Below are positions 16,607 to 25,749 of a stretch of DNA of 64,000 nucleotides, in pieces (position 1 is the first letter of the stretch; each line of letters opens with the position of its first letter). The stretch is taken from assembly GCF_026341855.1 (NCBI RefSeq), contig NZ_JAPENW010000001.1, forward strand, positions 7,183,001 through 7,247,000. Reading direction: 5' to 3'. A program made the position numbers and the translations under genes. Under the pieces are notes generated by a model that saw nothing but the letters and a program-made list of their open reading frames with translations, searched no databases and had not been told where the DNA came from. Source of the DNA: Streptomyces sp. NBC_00568. Its GTDB lineage: Bacteria > Actinomycetota > Actinomycetes > Streptomycetales > Streptomycetaceae.

Positions 16607-18358
16607 ATGGGAGCCATCGAGGTTCCGGTCCTGATCGTCGGCGGCGGCGGATGCGGCCTGTCCGCCTCCGTCTTCCTGTCCGACCAGGGCGTCGATCATC
16701 TGCTGGTGGAACGGCACCCGGACACATCGAGGATTCCGAAGGCGCACTATCTCAACCAGCGCACGATGGAGATCTTCCGCCGGCACGGCATCGCCGACGA
16801 CGTGTTCGCCGAGGCGGCGCCGCTGGAACTGTTCGGCAAGGTGCGCTGGCAGACCACGCTCGCGGGCGACGGGCCCATGGACCGCCGCCTGATCCATGAG
16901 ATGGATGCCTTCGGCGGCGGCGCACTGCGCGAGAGCTACGCGAAGGTCGGGCCCGTCCTGCCCGCCAAACTGCCGCAGATGTGGCTGGAGCCGATCCTGC
17001 GCCGCCACGCGGAACAGCGCGGCCCCGGCCGCGTCCTGTTCCACCACGAGGTGACCACCTTCTCCGACGAGGGCGACCACGTCCTGGCCGAGATCCGCGA
17101 CACCGAGACCGGTGAGACCACCACCGTCAAGGCGCAGTACCTCATCGGCGCCGACGGCGGCCGCATGGTCGGACCCGCGGTCGGCATCCGCATGGAGGGA
17201 CCGCCCTCACTGGTGAACACCACCACCGCGTACTTCTCCGCCGACCTGTCCCCGTGGTGGGAGGAAGGCACGCTCATCACGCACTTCCTCAGCCCCGAGG
17301 ACCCCGACCTGTCCAGCAACCTCATCGAGATGGGACCGAGCTGGGGCAAGGCCTGCGAGCAGTGGGGCCTGCACTTCGCCCCCGGCCCGCCCGGCCGCTG
17401 GGACACCGAGACGGTCATACCCCGCATCCGTGAACTCCTGGGCCTGCCGGACCTGGAGGTGACCGTGCACAAGGTGACGGACTGGATCGTGCACGCGCAC
17501 CTCGCCGACCGCTACCGGGTCGGCCGGGTACTGATCGCCGGTGACGCCGCGCACCGCCAGCCGCCCGCCGTCGGACTCGGCCTCAACACCGGCATCCAGG
17601 ACGTCCACAACCTCGCGTGGAAGCTGGCCGCGGTGCTCAGCGGCCGCGCCCCCGACAGCCTGATCGACACCTACGAGGCCGAACGCCGGCCCGTGGGCCG
17701 GGAGAACGTCGACTGGGCGACCTCCGCCGCCGTCCACCACCAGGCCCTCATGGACGCCATCGGGGTGGGCCACAACATCCCCGCCGGGCGCCGCGGACAG
17801 CGGCTGGAGTCCTACTTCGACCCGTCCCCGCTCGGAGACACCGTGCGCATCCGCGCCCTGGAGATGTTCCACACCCACCGCGGCGGATGCCAGGCGCTCG
17901 ACATGGAGGTCGGCTTCGCCTACGAACAGGGCGCGATCGTCCCCGACGGCAGCGAGCCGCCGGCACGCGTCCCCATGCGCGACGAGCACCGGCCCACGTC
18001 CCGCCCCGGACACCGGCTGCCGCACGCCTGGATCACCCGGGACGGCGAACGCCTGTCCACCCTCGACCTCACCACCCCGACCTCCTTCACCCTGATCACC
18101 GGCCCGCAGGGCACACCGTGGTGCGAGGCGGCCGCGAAGGCGGCGCAGAAGTTCTCCCTCCCCATCAGCACCGCCCGCATCGGTGCCGGCGCCGAGTTCG
18201 CCGACGTGGACGGCGGATGGGAGACCGTCCGGGAGATCACCGACGGCGGCGCGCTCCTGGTACGCCCCGACCAGCACATCGCCTGGCGCGCCACCGGCGC
18301 CGGCGAGGACCCGGAGCAGATCCTCACCGAGGTCTTCGCCGCCCTCCTGGACCGCTGA
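16607..18358 (+). CDS. FAD-dependent aromatic monooxygenase (TfdB-like)
   Basis: 583 residues. FAD motifs are present: VLIVGGGGCGLSASVFL near the N-terminus, YLIGADGGRMVG (the DG motif) and RVLIAGDAAHRQPPAVGLGLN. Its length and the C-terminal thioredoxin-like domain place it with phenol 2-/2,4-dichlorophenol-type hydroxylases; it is clearly divergent from the five angucycline-type monooxygenases at 20-33 kb. ATG at 16607 follows CTGGAGGGG. It stands alone behind an inverted repeat and in front of a strong terminator, so it is probably a single-gene unit. It likely hydroxylates an aromatic ring; substrate unknown. Confidence 0.8.
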   Translation: MGAIEVPVLIVGGGGCGLSASVFLSDQGVDHLLVERHPDTSRIPKAHYLNQRTMEIFRRHGIADDVFAEAAPLELFGKVRWQTTLAGDGPMDRRLIHEMDAFGGGALRESYAKVGPVLPAKLPQMWLEPILRRHAEQRGPGRVLFHHEVTTFSDEGDHVLAEIRDTETGETTTVKAQYLIGADGGRMVGPAVGIRMEGPPSLVNTTTAYFSADLSPWWEEGTLITHFLSPEDPDLSSNLIEMGPSWGKACEQWGLHFAPGPPGRWDTETVIPRIRELLGLPDLEVTVHKVTDWIVHAHLADRYRVGRVLIAGDAAHRQPPAVGLGLNTGIQDVHNLAWKLAAVLSGRAPDSLIDTYEAERRPVGRENVDWATSAAVHHQALMDAIGVGHNIPAGRRGQRLESYFDPSPLGDTVRIRALEMFHTHRGGCQALDMEVGFAYEQGAIVPDGSEPPARVPMRDEHRPTSRPGHRLPHAWITRDGERLSTLDLTTPTSFTLITGPQGTPWCEAAAKAAQKFSLPISTARIGAGAEFADVDGGWETVREITDGGALLVRPDQHIAWRATGAGEDPEQILTEVFAALLDR

Positions 18359-18360
18359 AC

Positions 18361-18495
18361 CCGCCAGCGCAGAACCCGCCAGCGCAGAACCCGCCAGCGC
18401 AGAACGCGCCAGGAAAGCACGCCAGGAAAACGCGCCAGGAAAGCACGCCAGGCAGAACCGTCAGGCAGAACACGCCGGGCAGAACGCGCCGGGGA
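18361..18495. repeat. Short tandem repeats after the monooxygenase gene
   Basis: Three exact 15-bp copies of CCGCCAGCGCAGAAC (18361-18405), then about six degenerate copies of a related GCGCCAGGAAAGCAC / GCCAGGCAGAAC unit. It begins right behind the stop codon at 18358 and runs up to the terminator. Confidence 0.85.
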
Positions 18496-18499
18496 ACAC

Positions 18500-18540
18500 G
18501 AAGAGGGGCCGTGCCCGATCACCGGGCACGGCCCCTCTTC
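18500..18540. terminator. Strong bidirectional terminator
   Basis: A perfect 18-bp stem (GAAGAGGGGCCGTGCCCG, loop ATCAC, CGGGCACGGCCCCTCTTC). On the plus strand CTTC/TGC follows; on the minus strand A-rich sequence mirrors it. It sits between two convergent genes (ends at 18358 and 18595). Confidence 0.9.
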
Positions 18541-18594
18541 TGCGTCCCTCGACACACCCCGCTCCGGGCGGACTTGAGCTCCGGGCGGGCCTGC

Positions 18595-20073
18595 TCAGAC
18601 TCCGGCCGCGACGGACCGGGCGGCGGCGTCCGACTTCAGCCAGGCCAGGACCTGGTCGGCGGCCTTGCGCGCGGTGGCCATGCACACCCCGGCGCCCACC
18701 CCCTCGTACAGCGCGCCGCACACCGCGAGTCCGGGCTGGGCCGCCACCGCCTCACGGATCCGCCGCACCCGCTCCAGGTGACCGACGGTGTACTGCGGCA
18801 GGGCGTCGGGCCAGCGGCTCACCCGGCTCGCCACCGGGACACCACTCACCCCGGTGGCCTCGGCGAGCTCGGCCGTCGCCAGCGCGACGAGATCGGCGTC
18901 GTCGCGCAGCAGCAGGTGCTCCTCGCCGAAACGCCCGAGCGAGCAGCGCACGATCTCCACCTCGCCCGCCAGGTGCGGCCACTTCACGGTGGTGAACGTG
19001 ACCTCCTTGACGGCCTTCTTCTCCACCGCCGGCACCCGGTAGGCGGCGTATCCGCGGCCCGAGAGCCCGCCGGGGAACGCCGCGCGCGGGTAGGCGAGCG
19101 TCACCATCGCCACGCTCGCGTACGGGACGTCGGCCAGTGCCGAGACGGCCGGGGCGATCCCGGAGATCCCGGAGAGCAGGGTGCTCGCGGGGCCGGCCGG
19201 GACGGCGACGACGACGGCGTCCGCGTCGATGTGCTCCGGGCCGGTGACCGGGCCCACGGTCAGCCGCCAGCCGCCTGCGGTGCGGGTGAGCGCGCGGACG
19301 CTCGCCCCGGTGCGCACGGACGCGTCCGGCGCGGCGGCCAGCACCTCCCGCACGAGCGCGGGGGGCAGCGAACCGAACCCGCCGTCCAGGGTCGCCACGC
19401 TCACCGGCGGCGGCTTTTCCCCCGGCGCGAGCGGGGGCGTCAGCGAGCCGGCCGCGTCCGCGAGCGAGACGTGCGCGCGGGCGGCCTTGGCCAGCGGGGT
19501 CAGCGTGGCCTCGAAGGACAGGTCCTCGGCGCGGCCGGAGAACACCCCGGCGAGGAACGGGTCGACGAGGCGGTCGACGACCTCCTGGCCGAGCCGTCCC
19601 GCGACATGGGCCGCGACCGAGACGTCGCCGTCCCGCTCGGACGGCGCGAGCACCAGGTCCTGGCGGGCCCGGTCGAGTCCCGCCGCGGACAGCACCCCGG
19701 AGCGGGCGAGGCCGTCCATGTCGCAGGGCACGCCCATGAACTGACGGTCCGGCTGCTGCCGGACCGCGCCCCTGGTCCAGATCGCCGACGCGGTGACGCC
19801 CGCCGACATGATCCGCTCACCGAGCCCGGTCTCCTTGACCAGCCCGGTGGTCTTGCGGCGGTTGGCGTACAGCGATTCGGCGCCCTCGTCGACCGCGACC
19901 CCCGCCACCTCGGAGACCGACAGCTTCCCGCCGATCCGTGACGATCCCTCCAGGACCGTCACCCGGACCGGCTCGTTGCGCAGATAGAACGCCGCCGCCA
20001 GTCCCGCGATACCACCCCCGATGATGACCACATGGGGCTTTCCACTCGCCTGATCCCGTTCGGTGCCAGCCAT
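18595..20073 (-). CDS. HemY-like protoporphyrinogen/coproporphyrinogen III oxidase
   Basis: 492 residues. The FAD-binding start HVVIIGGGIAGLAAAFYL, the block GGKLSVSEVAGVAVDEGAESL, and the C-terminal VCGALYEGVGAGVCMATARKAADQVL are those of the HemY family, which in actinomycetes oxidises coproporphyrinogen III in heme synthesis. ATG at 20073. It is the last gene of a leftward run with two flavin monooxygenases (113-bp gap). A heme enzyme gene in an aromatic polyketide cluster is unusual; it could be a resistant second copy, a heme-supply gene or a family member recruited to oxidise the polyketide. The sequence alone does not decide. Confidence 0.8.
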   Translation of the reverse strand: MAGTERDQASGKPHVVIIGGGIAGLAAAFYLRNEPVRVTVLEGSSRIGGKLSVSEVAGVAVDEGAESLYANRRKTTGLVKETGLGERIMSAGVTASAIWTRGAVRQQPDRQFMGVPCDMDGLARSGVLSAAGLDRARQDLVLAPSERDGDVSVAAHVAGRLGQEVVDRLVDPFLAGVFSGRAEDLSFEATLTPLAKAARAHVSLADAAGSLTPPLAPGEKPPPVSVATLDGGFGSLPPALVREVLAAAPDASVRTGASVRALTRTAGGWRLTVGPVTGPEHIDADAVVVAVPAGPASTLLSGISGIAPAVSALADVPYASVAMVTLAYPRAAFPGGLSGRGYAAYRVPAVEKKAVKEVTFTTVKWPHLAGEVEIVRCSLGRFGEEHLLLRDDADLVALATAELAEATGVSGVPVASRVSRWPDALPQYTVGHLERVRRIREAVAAQPGLAVCGALYEGVGAGVCMATARKAADQVLAWLKSDAAARSVAAGV

Positions 20074-20186
20074 TCCACCAGATCCTTCATGGTTAGTGTC
20101 GTAGAGGCCGTCCCGGCGCCGGCGCCCGGCGTCGGAGCAGGTTTTGGCAGTCTGGCCGGGGGCCTTGGACCCCCGGTCGAGAGCTC

Positions 20187-21689
20187 CTAGGGCTGGGGCC
20201 GATCTTCGGTGGTGAACCAGCGCTCCAGGGCCTGGGTGAGGTCGTCGGTGGTGCCGGGGGAGGTCCAGGCGACGTAGCCGTCGGGGCGGATGAGGACCGC
20301 GTCCAGGACATGGTCGGGGTCGGGGCCGGGGGTGATGGTCCAGGTCCCGGTGACGACGTCGACCCGGTCGGGGAGCCGCCCGGGGAGCTGGTACGCCGGC
20401 TGTCCCGCCGCCGTGCCGGTGCTGGTGTCGGTGGTGATGAGGAGGCCGTGTGCGGTGTGCAGGAGGTCGGCGACGCGGGTGCGGGTGCCGTCGGCCAGGG
20501 TGAGTTCGCGCTCGGGCGGCATGCGCCGGCCGAGCAGCGGGTGCTCGCCCTTGGCGAGGTCGTAGCGGATGCCGAGGTTGCTCAGCATCCCGGCCAGGTA
20601 GCCGGCGGCGTCCCGGTGGGCAACCAGCTCGCCCATGACCTCACGGACCGGGTCCATGTCCTCGCCGGTGAGCCGCAGCTCGATCGCCGCCCGCGCGTTG
20701 CGCGCCAACTGCTCGCCGACGGGGTGGCGTTCGCCGTGGTAGGTGTCGAGCAGGCCCTCGGGGGCCCGGCCCCGGACCGCCGCCGCCAGCTTCCAGCCGA
20801 GGTTCACCGCGTCCTGCACGCCCACGCTCAGTCCCTGCGCCATGGCCGGAGGCTGCACATGCGCGGCGTCGCCCGCCAGGAACACCCGGCCGCGCCGGTA
20901 CTGAGCGGCGGCCCGTGAGGCGTCGGTGAAGCAGCTGATCCAGCGGCACCGCCCGTGGTGGATGTCCTCGCCGGTCAGCCGCTGCCAGGCGTCGGCGAGA
21001 TCGTCGTAGGTCAGGGAGTCACGGTCGCGCGGCGGTGTGCCGGCCTCGTGGACGACGACCCGGGTCACCCCGTTCTCCAGGTCCATCGCCATGACCATGC
21101 TGCCGCCCGGCAGGTTCTCCCCGATACGCCGCTTGCGGGTGTCGATCCCGGTGACGTCGGCCGTCAGGAAGCCGCGCCGGCCCTCGGATCCGGGAAAGCC
21201 GATCCCGGCCAGCTTGCGCACGGAGCTGCGCCCGCCGTCACAGCCGACCAGATAGGCGGCACTCTCCTCGCCGCCTCCGCCGGGGCCCTCGAAGGAGACC
21301 ACGACGCCCTCGGGGCTCTCGCGGAAGCCGGTCACCTCGACTCCGCGCAGGACGGGCACGCCGAGTTCGGCCACCCAGTCCTCCAGCATCCGCTCGGTGC
21401 GGAACTGGGAGATGCCCCGGTGCCCGTAGTGGTCCTCCGCCAGCAGGCCCAGATCGATCGGCACCCCGCCGAAGTGGCTGTCGGCGGGCTCGGTTGCGCC
21501 GAGCCGGCCGAGCAGGCCCCGCTGGTCGAAGCACTCGGCGGTGCGCTTGGTGAAGCTCGCGCCGCGCGACTCCCGCGCCGGGGCGGCGAGCCGTTCGTGG
21601 ACGACGACGTCCACGCCGCCGAGCTTGAGTTCGCCCGCCAGCATCAGCCCGACCGGGCCCGCGCCGACGACGATCACATCCCTGGTCAT
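20187..21689 (-). CDS. FAD-dependent aromatic monooxygenase (angucycline type), copy 1
   Basis: 500 residues. RDVIVVGAGPVGLMLAGEL (FAD), YLVGCDGGRSSVRKL (DG motif), RVFLAGDAAHVQPPAMAQGLS, and a C-terminal thioredoxin-like domain. This is the PgaE/JadH/UrdE type that hydroxylates or oxidises angucycline rings. ATG at 21689; 13 bp after the stop of copy 2, so one transcript. Its last 120 codons are almost identical at DNA level to those of copy 2 while the rest has diverged, a sign of gene conversion. Confidence 0.87.
   Translation of the reverse strand: MTRDVIVVGAGPVGLMLAGELKLGGVDVVVHERLAAPARESRGASFTKRTAECFDQRGLLGRLGATEPADSHFGGVPIDLGLLAEDHYGHRGISQFRTERMLEDWVAELGVPVLRGVEVTGFRESPEGVVVSFEGPGGGGEESAAYLVGCDGGRSSVRKLAGIGFPGSEGRRGFLTADVTGIDTRKRRIGENLPGGSMVMAMDLENGVTRVVVHEAGTPPRDRDSLTYDDLADAWQRLTGEDIHHGRCRWISCFTDASRAAAQYRRGRVFLAGDAAHVQPPAMAQGLSVGVQDAVNLGWKLAAAVRGRAPEGLLDTYHGERHPVGEQLARNARAAIELRLTGEDMDPVREVMGELVAHRDAAGYLAGMLSNLGIRYDLAKGEHPLLGRRMPPERELTLADGTRTRVADLLHTAHGLLITTDTSTGTAAGQPAYQLPGRLPDRVDVVTGTWTITPGPDPDHVLDAVLIRPDGYVAWTSPGTTDDLTQALERWFTTEDRPQP
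20207..20576. repeat. 3' segment shared with the neighbouring monooxygenase (copy 1)
   Basis: About 370 bp nearly identical to 21756-22131; differences seen are a handful of substitutions and one 6-bp insertion (in copy 2). It codes for the C-terminal domain (TRTRVADLLHTAHGLLITTD... to ...DDLTQALERWFTT). Confidence 0.9.
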
Positions 21690-21702
21690 CTGTGTGTGCT
21701 CC

Positions 21703-23253
21703 TCAGCGGTCGATGCCGCAGGCGGTGACCCGCCCGCGGGCCGGGGGCCTGGGACCGGTGGTGAACCAGCGCTCCAGTGCCTGGGTGAGGTCGTCGGTGG
21801 TGCCGGGGGAGGTCCAGGCGACGTAGCCGTCGGGGCGGATGAGGACCGCGTCCAGGGCATGGTCGGGGTCGGGGCCGGGGGTGGTGGTCCAGGTCCCGGT
21901 GACGACGTCGACCCGGTCGGGGAGCCGCCCGGGGAGCTGGTACGCCGGCTGTCCCGTCGCCGTGCCGGTGCTGGCGCTGGTGTCGGTGGTGATGAGGAGG
22001 CCGTGTGCGGTGTGCAGGAGGTCGGCGACGCGGGTGCGGGTGCCGTCGGCCAGGGTGAGTTCGCGCTCGGGCGGCATGCGCCGGCCGAGCAGCGGGTGCT
22101 CGCCCTTGGCGAGGTCGTAGCGGATGCCGAGACCGCTGACGATCCCGGCGGCCTGCTCGGCGGCTCCCTTGTGGGCCAGCAGTTCGCCCATGACCTCGCG
22201 GACCGGGTCGAGGGCGTCCTCACCGAGGTAGATCTTCGACGCCGCCCGGGCGTTGCGGATCAACTCGCCCCCGACGGGGTGGCGTTCGGCGTGGTAGGTG
22301 TCGAGCAGGCCCTCGGGGGCCCGGCCCCTGACCGCCGCCGCCAGCTTCCAGCCGAGGTTGGCCGCGTCCTGCAGTCCGGCGCTGAGCCCCCACGCGGCCA
22401 GCGGCGGGATCTCGTGCGCGGCGTCGCCCGCCAGCAGCACCCGGCCGCGCCGGTACTCCTGGGCCAGCGCGGCGGAGTTGCCGCACGCCCACAGCCACTG
22501 GGGCTCGGCGTCATCGATCGACTCACCGGTCAGCCGCCGCCACGCGCCCGCGACCTCGGCGAACGTCAGCGCTCCCGGGTCCGGGCGGGCGGGCAGTGCC
22601 GGGTCGTGGATGACGATGCGGCAGCGGCCCTCGCCCAGCGGGGTGCACACCACCATGCTGCCGCCCGCGAGACGCTCGCCGATGGGCCGCGGGCGCGGGG
22701 CGGCACCGGTGATCTCCGCGGTGTACATGCCCCGGGTGGCCTCCCAGCCGGTGGCCGGGATCCCGGCGAGCGCACGGACGGTGCTGCCCGCGCCGTCGCA
22801 GCCGACCACGTACGCGGCGCTCTCCTCGCCCGGTCCGCCGGGGCCCTCGGAACACACCACCACGCCCTCAGGACTCTCGCGCAGCCCGGTGACCTCGCGG
22901 CCGCGGTGCACCGGGACGCCGAGCTCCTCCAGCCGGCCGCTCAGCGCCTCCTCGGTCCTGGCCTGCGAGAGGCCCAGCACTCCGCTGTGGTCCTCGTCGA
23001 GCATGCCCAGGTCGAAGCGGACCCCGCCGAAGTGCCCCATCGGGCCCCACCGGAACGCGCCGAGGCGGGGGAGCAGCCCGCGCTGGTCCAGCGACTCGGC
23101 GGCCCGCCGGTTGAAGCCGAGGGCACGGGACTCCCCGCTCGGGGCGGGCAGCTTGTCGTAGACGCTCACGTCCGCTCCGCCCAGGCGGAGTTCTGCGGCC
23201 AGCATCAGTCCGACAGGACCCGCACCGACCACTATCACGTCAGTTGTATTCAT
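21703..23253 (-). CDS. FAD-dependent aromatic monooxygenase (angucycline type), copy 2
   Basis: 516 residues with TDVIVVGAGPVGLMLAAEL, YVVGCDGAGSTVRAL and RVLLAGDAAHEIPPLAAWGLS. The GDAAH segment is followed by EIPPLAAWG instead of the usual HxPxGGQG, so the substrate pocket likely differs from copy 1. The C-terminus adds a short Arg-rich tail. ATG at 23253 is the first gene of the leftward run copy 2 - copy 1 - HemY, facing an SDR across a 320-bp region containing the 29-bp operator. Likely role: a ring oxidation in the benzofluorene route. Confidence 0.87.
   Translation of the reverse strand: MNTTDVIVVGAGPVGLMLAAELRLGGADVSVYDKLPAPSGESRALGFNRRAAESLDQRGLLPRLGAFRWGPMGHFGGVRFDLGMLDEDHSGVLGLSQARTEEALSGRLEELGVPVHRGREVTGLRESPEGVVVCSEGPGGPGEESAAYVVGCDGAGSTVRALAGIPATGWEATRGMYTAEITGAAPRPRPIGERLAGGSMVVCTPLGEGRCRIVIHDPALPARPDPGALTFAEVAGAWRRLTGESIDDAEPQWLWACGNSAALAQEYRRGRVLLAGDAAHEIPPLAAWGLSAGLQDAANLGWKLAAAVRGRAPEGLLDTYHAERHPVGGELIRNARAASKIYLGEDALDPVREVMGELLAHKGAAEQAAGIVSGLGIRYDLAKGEHPLLGRRMPPERELTLADGTRTRVADLLHTAHGLLITTDTSASTGTATGQPAYQLPGRLPDRVDVVTGTWTTTPGPDPDHALDAVLIRPDGYVAWTSPGTTDDLTQALERWFTTGPRPPARGRVTACGIDR
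21756..22131. repeat. 3' segment shared with the neighbouring monooxygenase (copy 2)
   Basis: Partner of 20207-20576. A second short patch of near identity, about 70 bp, lies at 22288-22356 against 20736-20806 (around TAGGTGTCGAGCAGGCCCTC). Confidence 0.9.
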
Positions 23254-23573
23254 TATTTGAGGCCTCTGCACCGTGGCAATAGTTGGCCATCGTGAAGCTA
23301 CCCAGCGCAATGTCCGACCGCAATGAACTGGAATTCACCGGCACCGGTTCAGTGTTCGACTGCGGAATCGGCGTGCTTGAACACGGCAGTGAACACTTTG
23401 GACACGGAGTCCGTGCGACAGCAATATCGGAGATGCCTTCGCGTTCCGCTTCTCACTACGGTGCATGCCGCGCGTAATTCAGATTCTCGAAAACATGCCG
23501 CCCGGCCTCCCGGACACCGCGCGGCACACCGTCGCCGGCGCGGACAGGCGGAACCCCGAGAAAGGAGCAGGAC
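23254..23573. other. Divergent promoter region, monooxygenase / SDR
   Basis: 320 bp without a gene. It is locally richer in A+T than its surroundings, holds the 29-bp operator at 23354-23382 and a second pair of half-sites around it (GGTTCAGTGTTC at 23346 and CAGTGAACAC at 23387). Confidence 0.6.
23354..23382. promoter_or_regulatory. 29-bp inverted-repeat operator, site 1
   Basis: GTTCGACTGCG, 7-base spacer, CGTGCTTGAAC. Same length and layout as sites at 26575, 40034 and 46777. Lies between the divergent starts at 23253 and 23574. Confidence 0.7.
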
Positions 23574-24302
23574 GTGACGGTCGAGAAGATCGCGCTCATC
23601 ACGGGTGCCAACAAGGGCATCGGATACGCCACCGCGCGACAGCTCGGTGAGCAGGGCATCGTCGTCCTCGTCGGTGCGCGGGACGAGGTGCTCGGCAAGC
23701 AGGCCGCCGACGCGCTGGCCGCCGACGGCATCACCGCGACACCACTGCGCATCGACGTGCGGGACCCGGACAGCGTGGCCGAGGCCGCCCGCACGATCGA
23801 ACGCCGGTACGGACGCCTGGACATCCTGGTCAACAACGCCGGCGTCGCGGGCGGCTTCACCGGCACACCCGGCGAGGCGACCGCCGCCGACCTGCGGGAG
23901 GTCTACGAGACCAACGTCTTCGGCGTGGTCACCGTGACCCACGCGATGCTGCCGCTGCTGCGCCGCTCCCCGGCCGGACGCGTCGTCAACCTCTCCAGCC
24001 ACGTGGGGTCGCTGACCCTGCACGCGGATCCGGGCTCCCCGCTGGCAGGCGTCAACATGATCGCCTACCAGTCCTCGAAGACCGCGCTGAACGCGCTCAC
24101 CCTCGCGTACGCGAAAGAGCTTCGGGACACCCCCGTCAAGGTCAACGCGGCCCTGCCCGGAGTGGTGGCCACCGACATCAACCACCACCGCGGTCGGCGG
24201 ACCCCCGCCGAAGGGGCCGCGATCGTGGTCCGGCTCGCCCTGCTGGACGAGACCGGCCCGTCGGGCGCCTGCCTGTCGGACGACGGACCCCTGCCGTGGT
24301 GA
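23574..24302 (+). CDS. Short-chain dehydrogenase/reductase
   Basis: 242 residues. Cofactor site ALITGANKGIGYATA, NNAGVAG, and the catalytic Ser (VVNLSSHVGS), Tyr and Lys (YQSSKTALN) are all present. It looks like carbonyl-reductase-type SDRs and lacks the features of ActIII-type polyketide C9 ketoreductases, so it is probably a tailoring reductase. GTG at 23574 has AAAGGAGCAGGAC. It is the first rightward gene from the operator-bearing region; no gene is coupled to it downstream (a 521-bp repeat region follows). Confidence 0.83.
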   Translation: MTVEKIALITGANKGIGYATARQLGEQGIVVLVGARDEVLGKQAADALAADGITATPLRIDVRDPDSVAEAARTIERRYGRLDILVNNAGVAGGFTGTPGEATAADLREVYETNVFGVVTVTHAMLPLLRRSPAGRVVNLSSHVGSLTLHADPGSPLAGVNMIAYQSSKTALNALTLAYAKELRDTPVKVNAALPGVVATDINHHRGRRTPAEGAAIVVRLALLDETGPSGACLSDDGPLPW

Positions 24303-24823
24303 CCCGGAACGCGAGGACAACAAACCCGACCCCGGCCGCGCCCCCGCACCCGACCACGGGTGCGACCCCGGCCGCGACCCCGGCCACGGTCCCGCACACG
24401 ACCCCGTACACGGGCGCGGTACCGACCTCGACCTCGGCCCCGGCCGCGACCCCGGTCACGGTCGCGATCGCGGCCCCGCACCGGGTGATGGCCCCGCATC
24501 CGCACCGGGTGATGGCCCCGCACCTGCACCGGGTGACGGCCCCGCACCCGGCACCGGCCGGTGGGACCGGCCGGGGCCGCGGTGGCGCGGGCGCCGGCGA
24601 GGACGGGGCCGCCGGGCCGGGCATCGCCCGGGACACCATCGGTTCCTTCCGGGGCACCGCCGGCGTCGTGCGGGACGGCGTCGGCACCGGCCGTACGCCG
24701 CCGCGAGCGAGGGCGGTCCCGGCGGCCTGATCCCCAGGGGATCAACGGCCGTTCGCGGCCATCACAACGGATCACCGAAGCCGGGCCGGCGCCCGGCGCG
24801 GCAATACGACACGGAGGCAGGCA
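24303..24823. repeat. Low-complexity, repeat-rich intergenic stretch
   Basis: No supported gene. It consists largely of degenerate CCCCGGCCGCGA / ACCCCG units, with three copies of a 24-bp unit (GCACCGGGTGATGGCCCCGC plus CATC) at about 24478-24553. A Thr/Pro/Ala frame (24296-24730) runs through it but has repeat-driven composition only. The last 60 bp hold the promoter and the ribosome site (GGAGGCAGGCA) of the NmrA-like gene. Confidence 0.6.
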
Positions 24824-25702
24824 GTGGCGGTTGAAGGAACGATCCTGGTGCTGGGCGGTACCGGCCGGCAGGGCGGGGCGGTGGCCCGCGAACTGCTGCG
24901 GCGCGGGCACACCGTGCACGCCCTGGTCCGCGACCCGGGCAAGGAACAGGCGCGGGAGCTCGAGGAGGCGGGCGCGGTCCTCGTACGCGGCGACCTGGAC
25001 GACGAGGTGTCGCTGCTCGCGGCGATGCGAGGCGTCCACGGGGTGTTCAGCGTCCAGACCTTCCGCGGCCCCGGCGGCGTCGAGGCCGAGGAGCGCCAGG
25101 GCAGGGCGGTGGCCGACGCCGCCGTCCGGGCCGGGGTGCGGCACTTCGTCTACAGCTCGGTCGGCGGCGCCGACCGCGACACCCGCGTCCCGCACTTCGA
25201 GAGCAAGCTGAGGATCGAGCGGCACCTGTCCACGCTCGGCCTGCCGGTGACCGTGCTGCGGCCGGTCATGTTCCACGACATCCTCCTGGACATCGCCCCC
25301 CGCCCGGAGGGCGACGGACTCGTCCTGGGCCTGTGGCTGGACCCCGGGACCCCGGTGCAGCTCATCGCGACCAGCGACATCGGCGTGTTCGCCGCGGACG
25401 CCTTCGAGAACCCGGACGGCTGGCTCGGCCGGACCGTCGAGATCGCCGGAGACGTCCTGACCGGACCGCAGATGGCCGCCGCGTTCGAGGCCGCCTCCGG
25501 TGTCCCGACCCGCTTCCGGCAGCTGCCCATCGAGCCGCTGCGCGCGGCCCGCCCCGACCTGGCCAACATGTTCGACTGGTTCGAGCGCGACGGCTACCAC
25601 GCCGACCTGCCCGAACTGCGCCGCGGCAGGCCCGGCCTGGTCTCCCTGGAGACCTGGCTGAGCGACAACTGGACCGCCCCGCTGGCCGCTTCACCCCGCT
25701 GA
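24824..25702 (+). CDS. NmrA-family NAD(P)-binding protein
   Basis: 292 residues. Rossmann start ILVLGGTGRQGGAVARELL and the pattern VYSSVGGADRDTRVPHFESKLRIERHL put it with the NmrA/atypical SDR group (redox sensors or quinone reductase-like and isoflavone-reductase-like enzymes). The usual SDR Tyr-x3-Lys is replaced by HFESK. GTG at 24824. Similar genes occur in benzofluorene-type clusters; the role is probably a reductive step or redox-linked regulation. Confidence 0.75.
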   Translation: MAVEGTILVLGGTGRQGGAVARELLRRGHTVHALVRDPGKEQARELEEAGAVLVRGDLDDEVSLLAAMRGVHGVFSVQTFRGPGGVEAEERQGRAVADAAVRAGVRHFVYSSVGGADRDTRVPHFESKLRIERHLSTLGLPVTVLRPVMFHDILLDIAPRPEGDGLVLGLWLDPGTPVQLIATSDIGVFAADAFENPDGWLGRTVEIAGDVLTGPQMAAAFEAASGVPTRFRQLPIEPLRAARPDLANMFDWFERDGYHADLPELRRGRPGLVSLETWLSDNWTAPLAASPR

Positions 25703-25749
25703 CCGTCGGGGCCGGGGCGGGGCAGGGGCGGGGCCGGGACCGGGGGCTC

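Noticed and set aside
23574..24302. Polyketide C9 ketoreductase
   Set aside because: Sequence resembles carbonyl-reductase-type SDRs and lacks ActIII-type features; kept as a tailoring SDR.
24296..24730. 144-codon Thr/Pro/Ala-rich frame
   Set aside because: Composition follows the underlying DNA repeats, no ribosome site, and it begins inside the SDR stop region.
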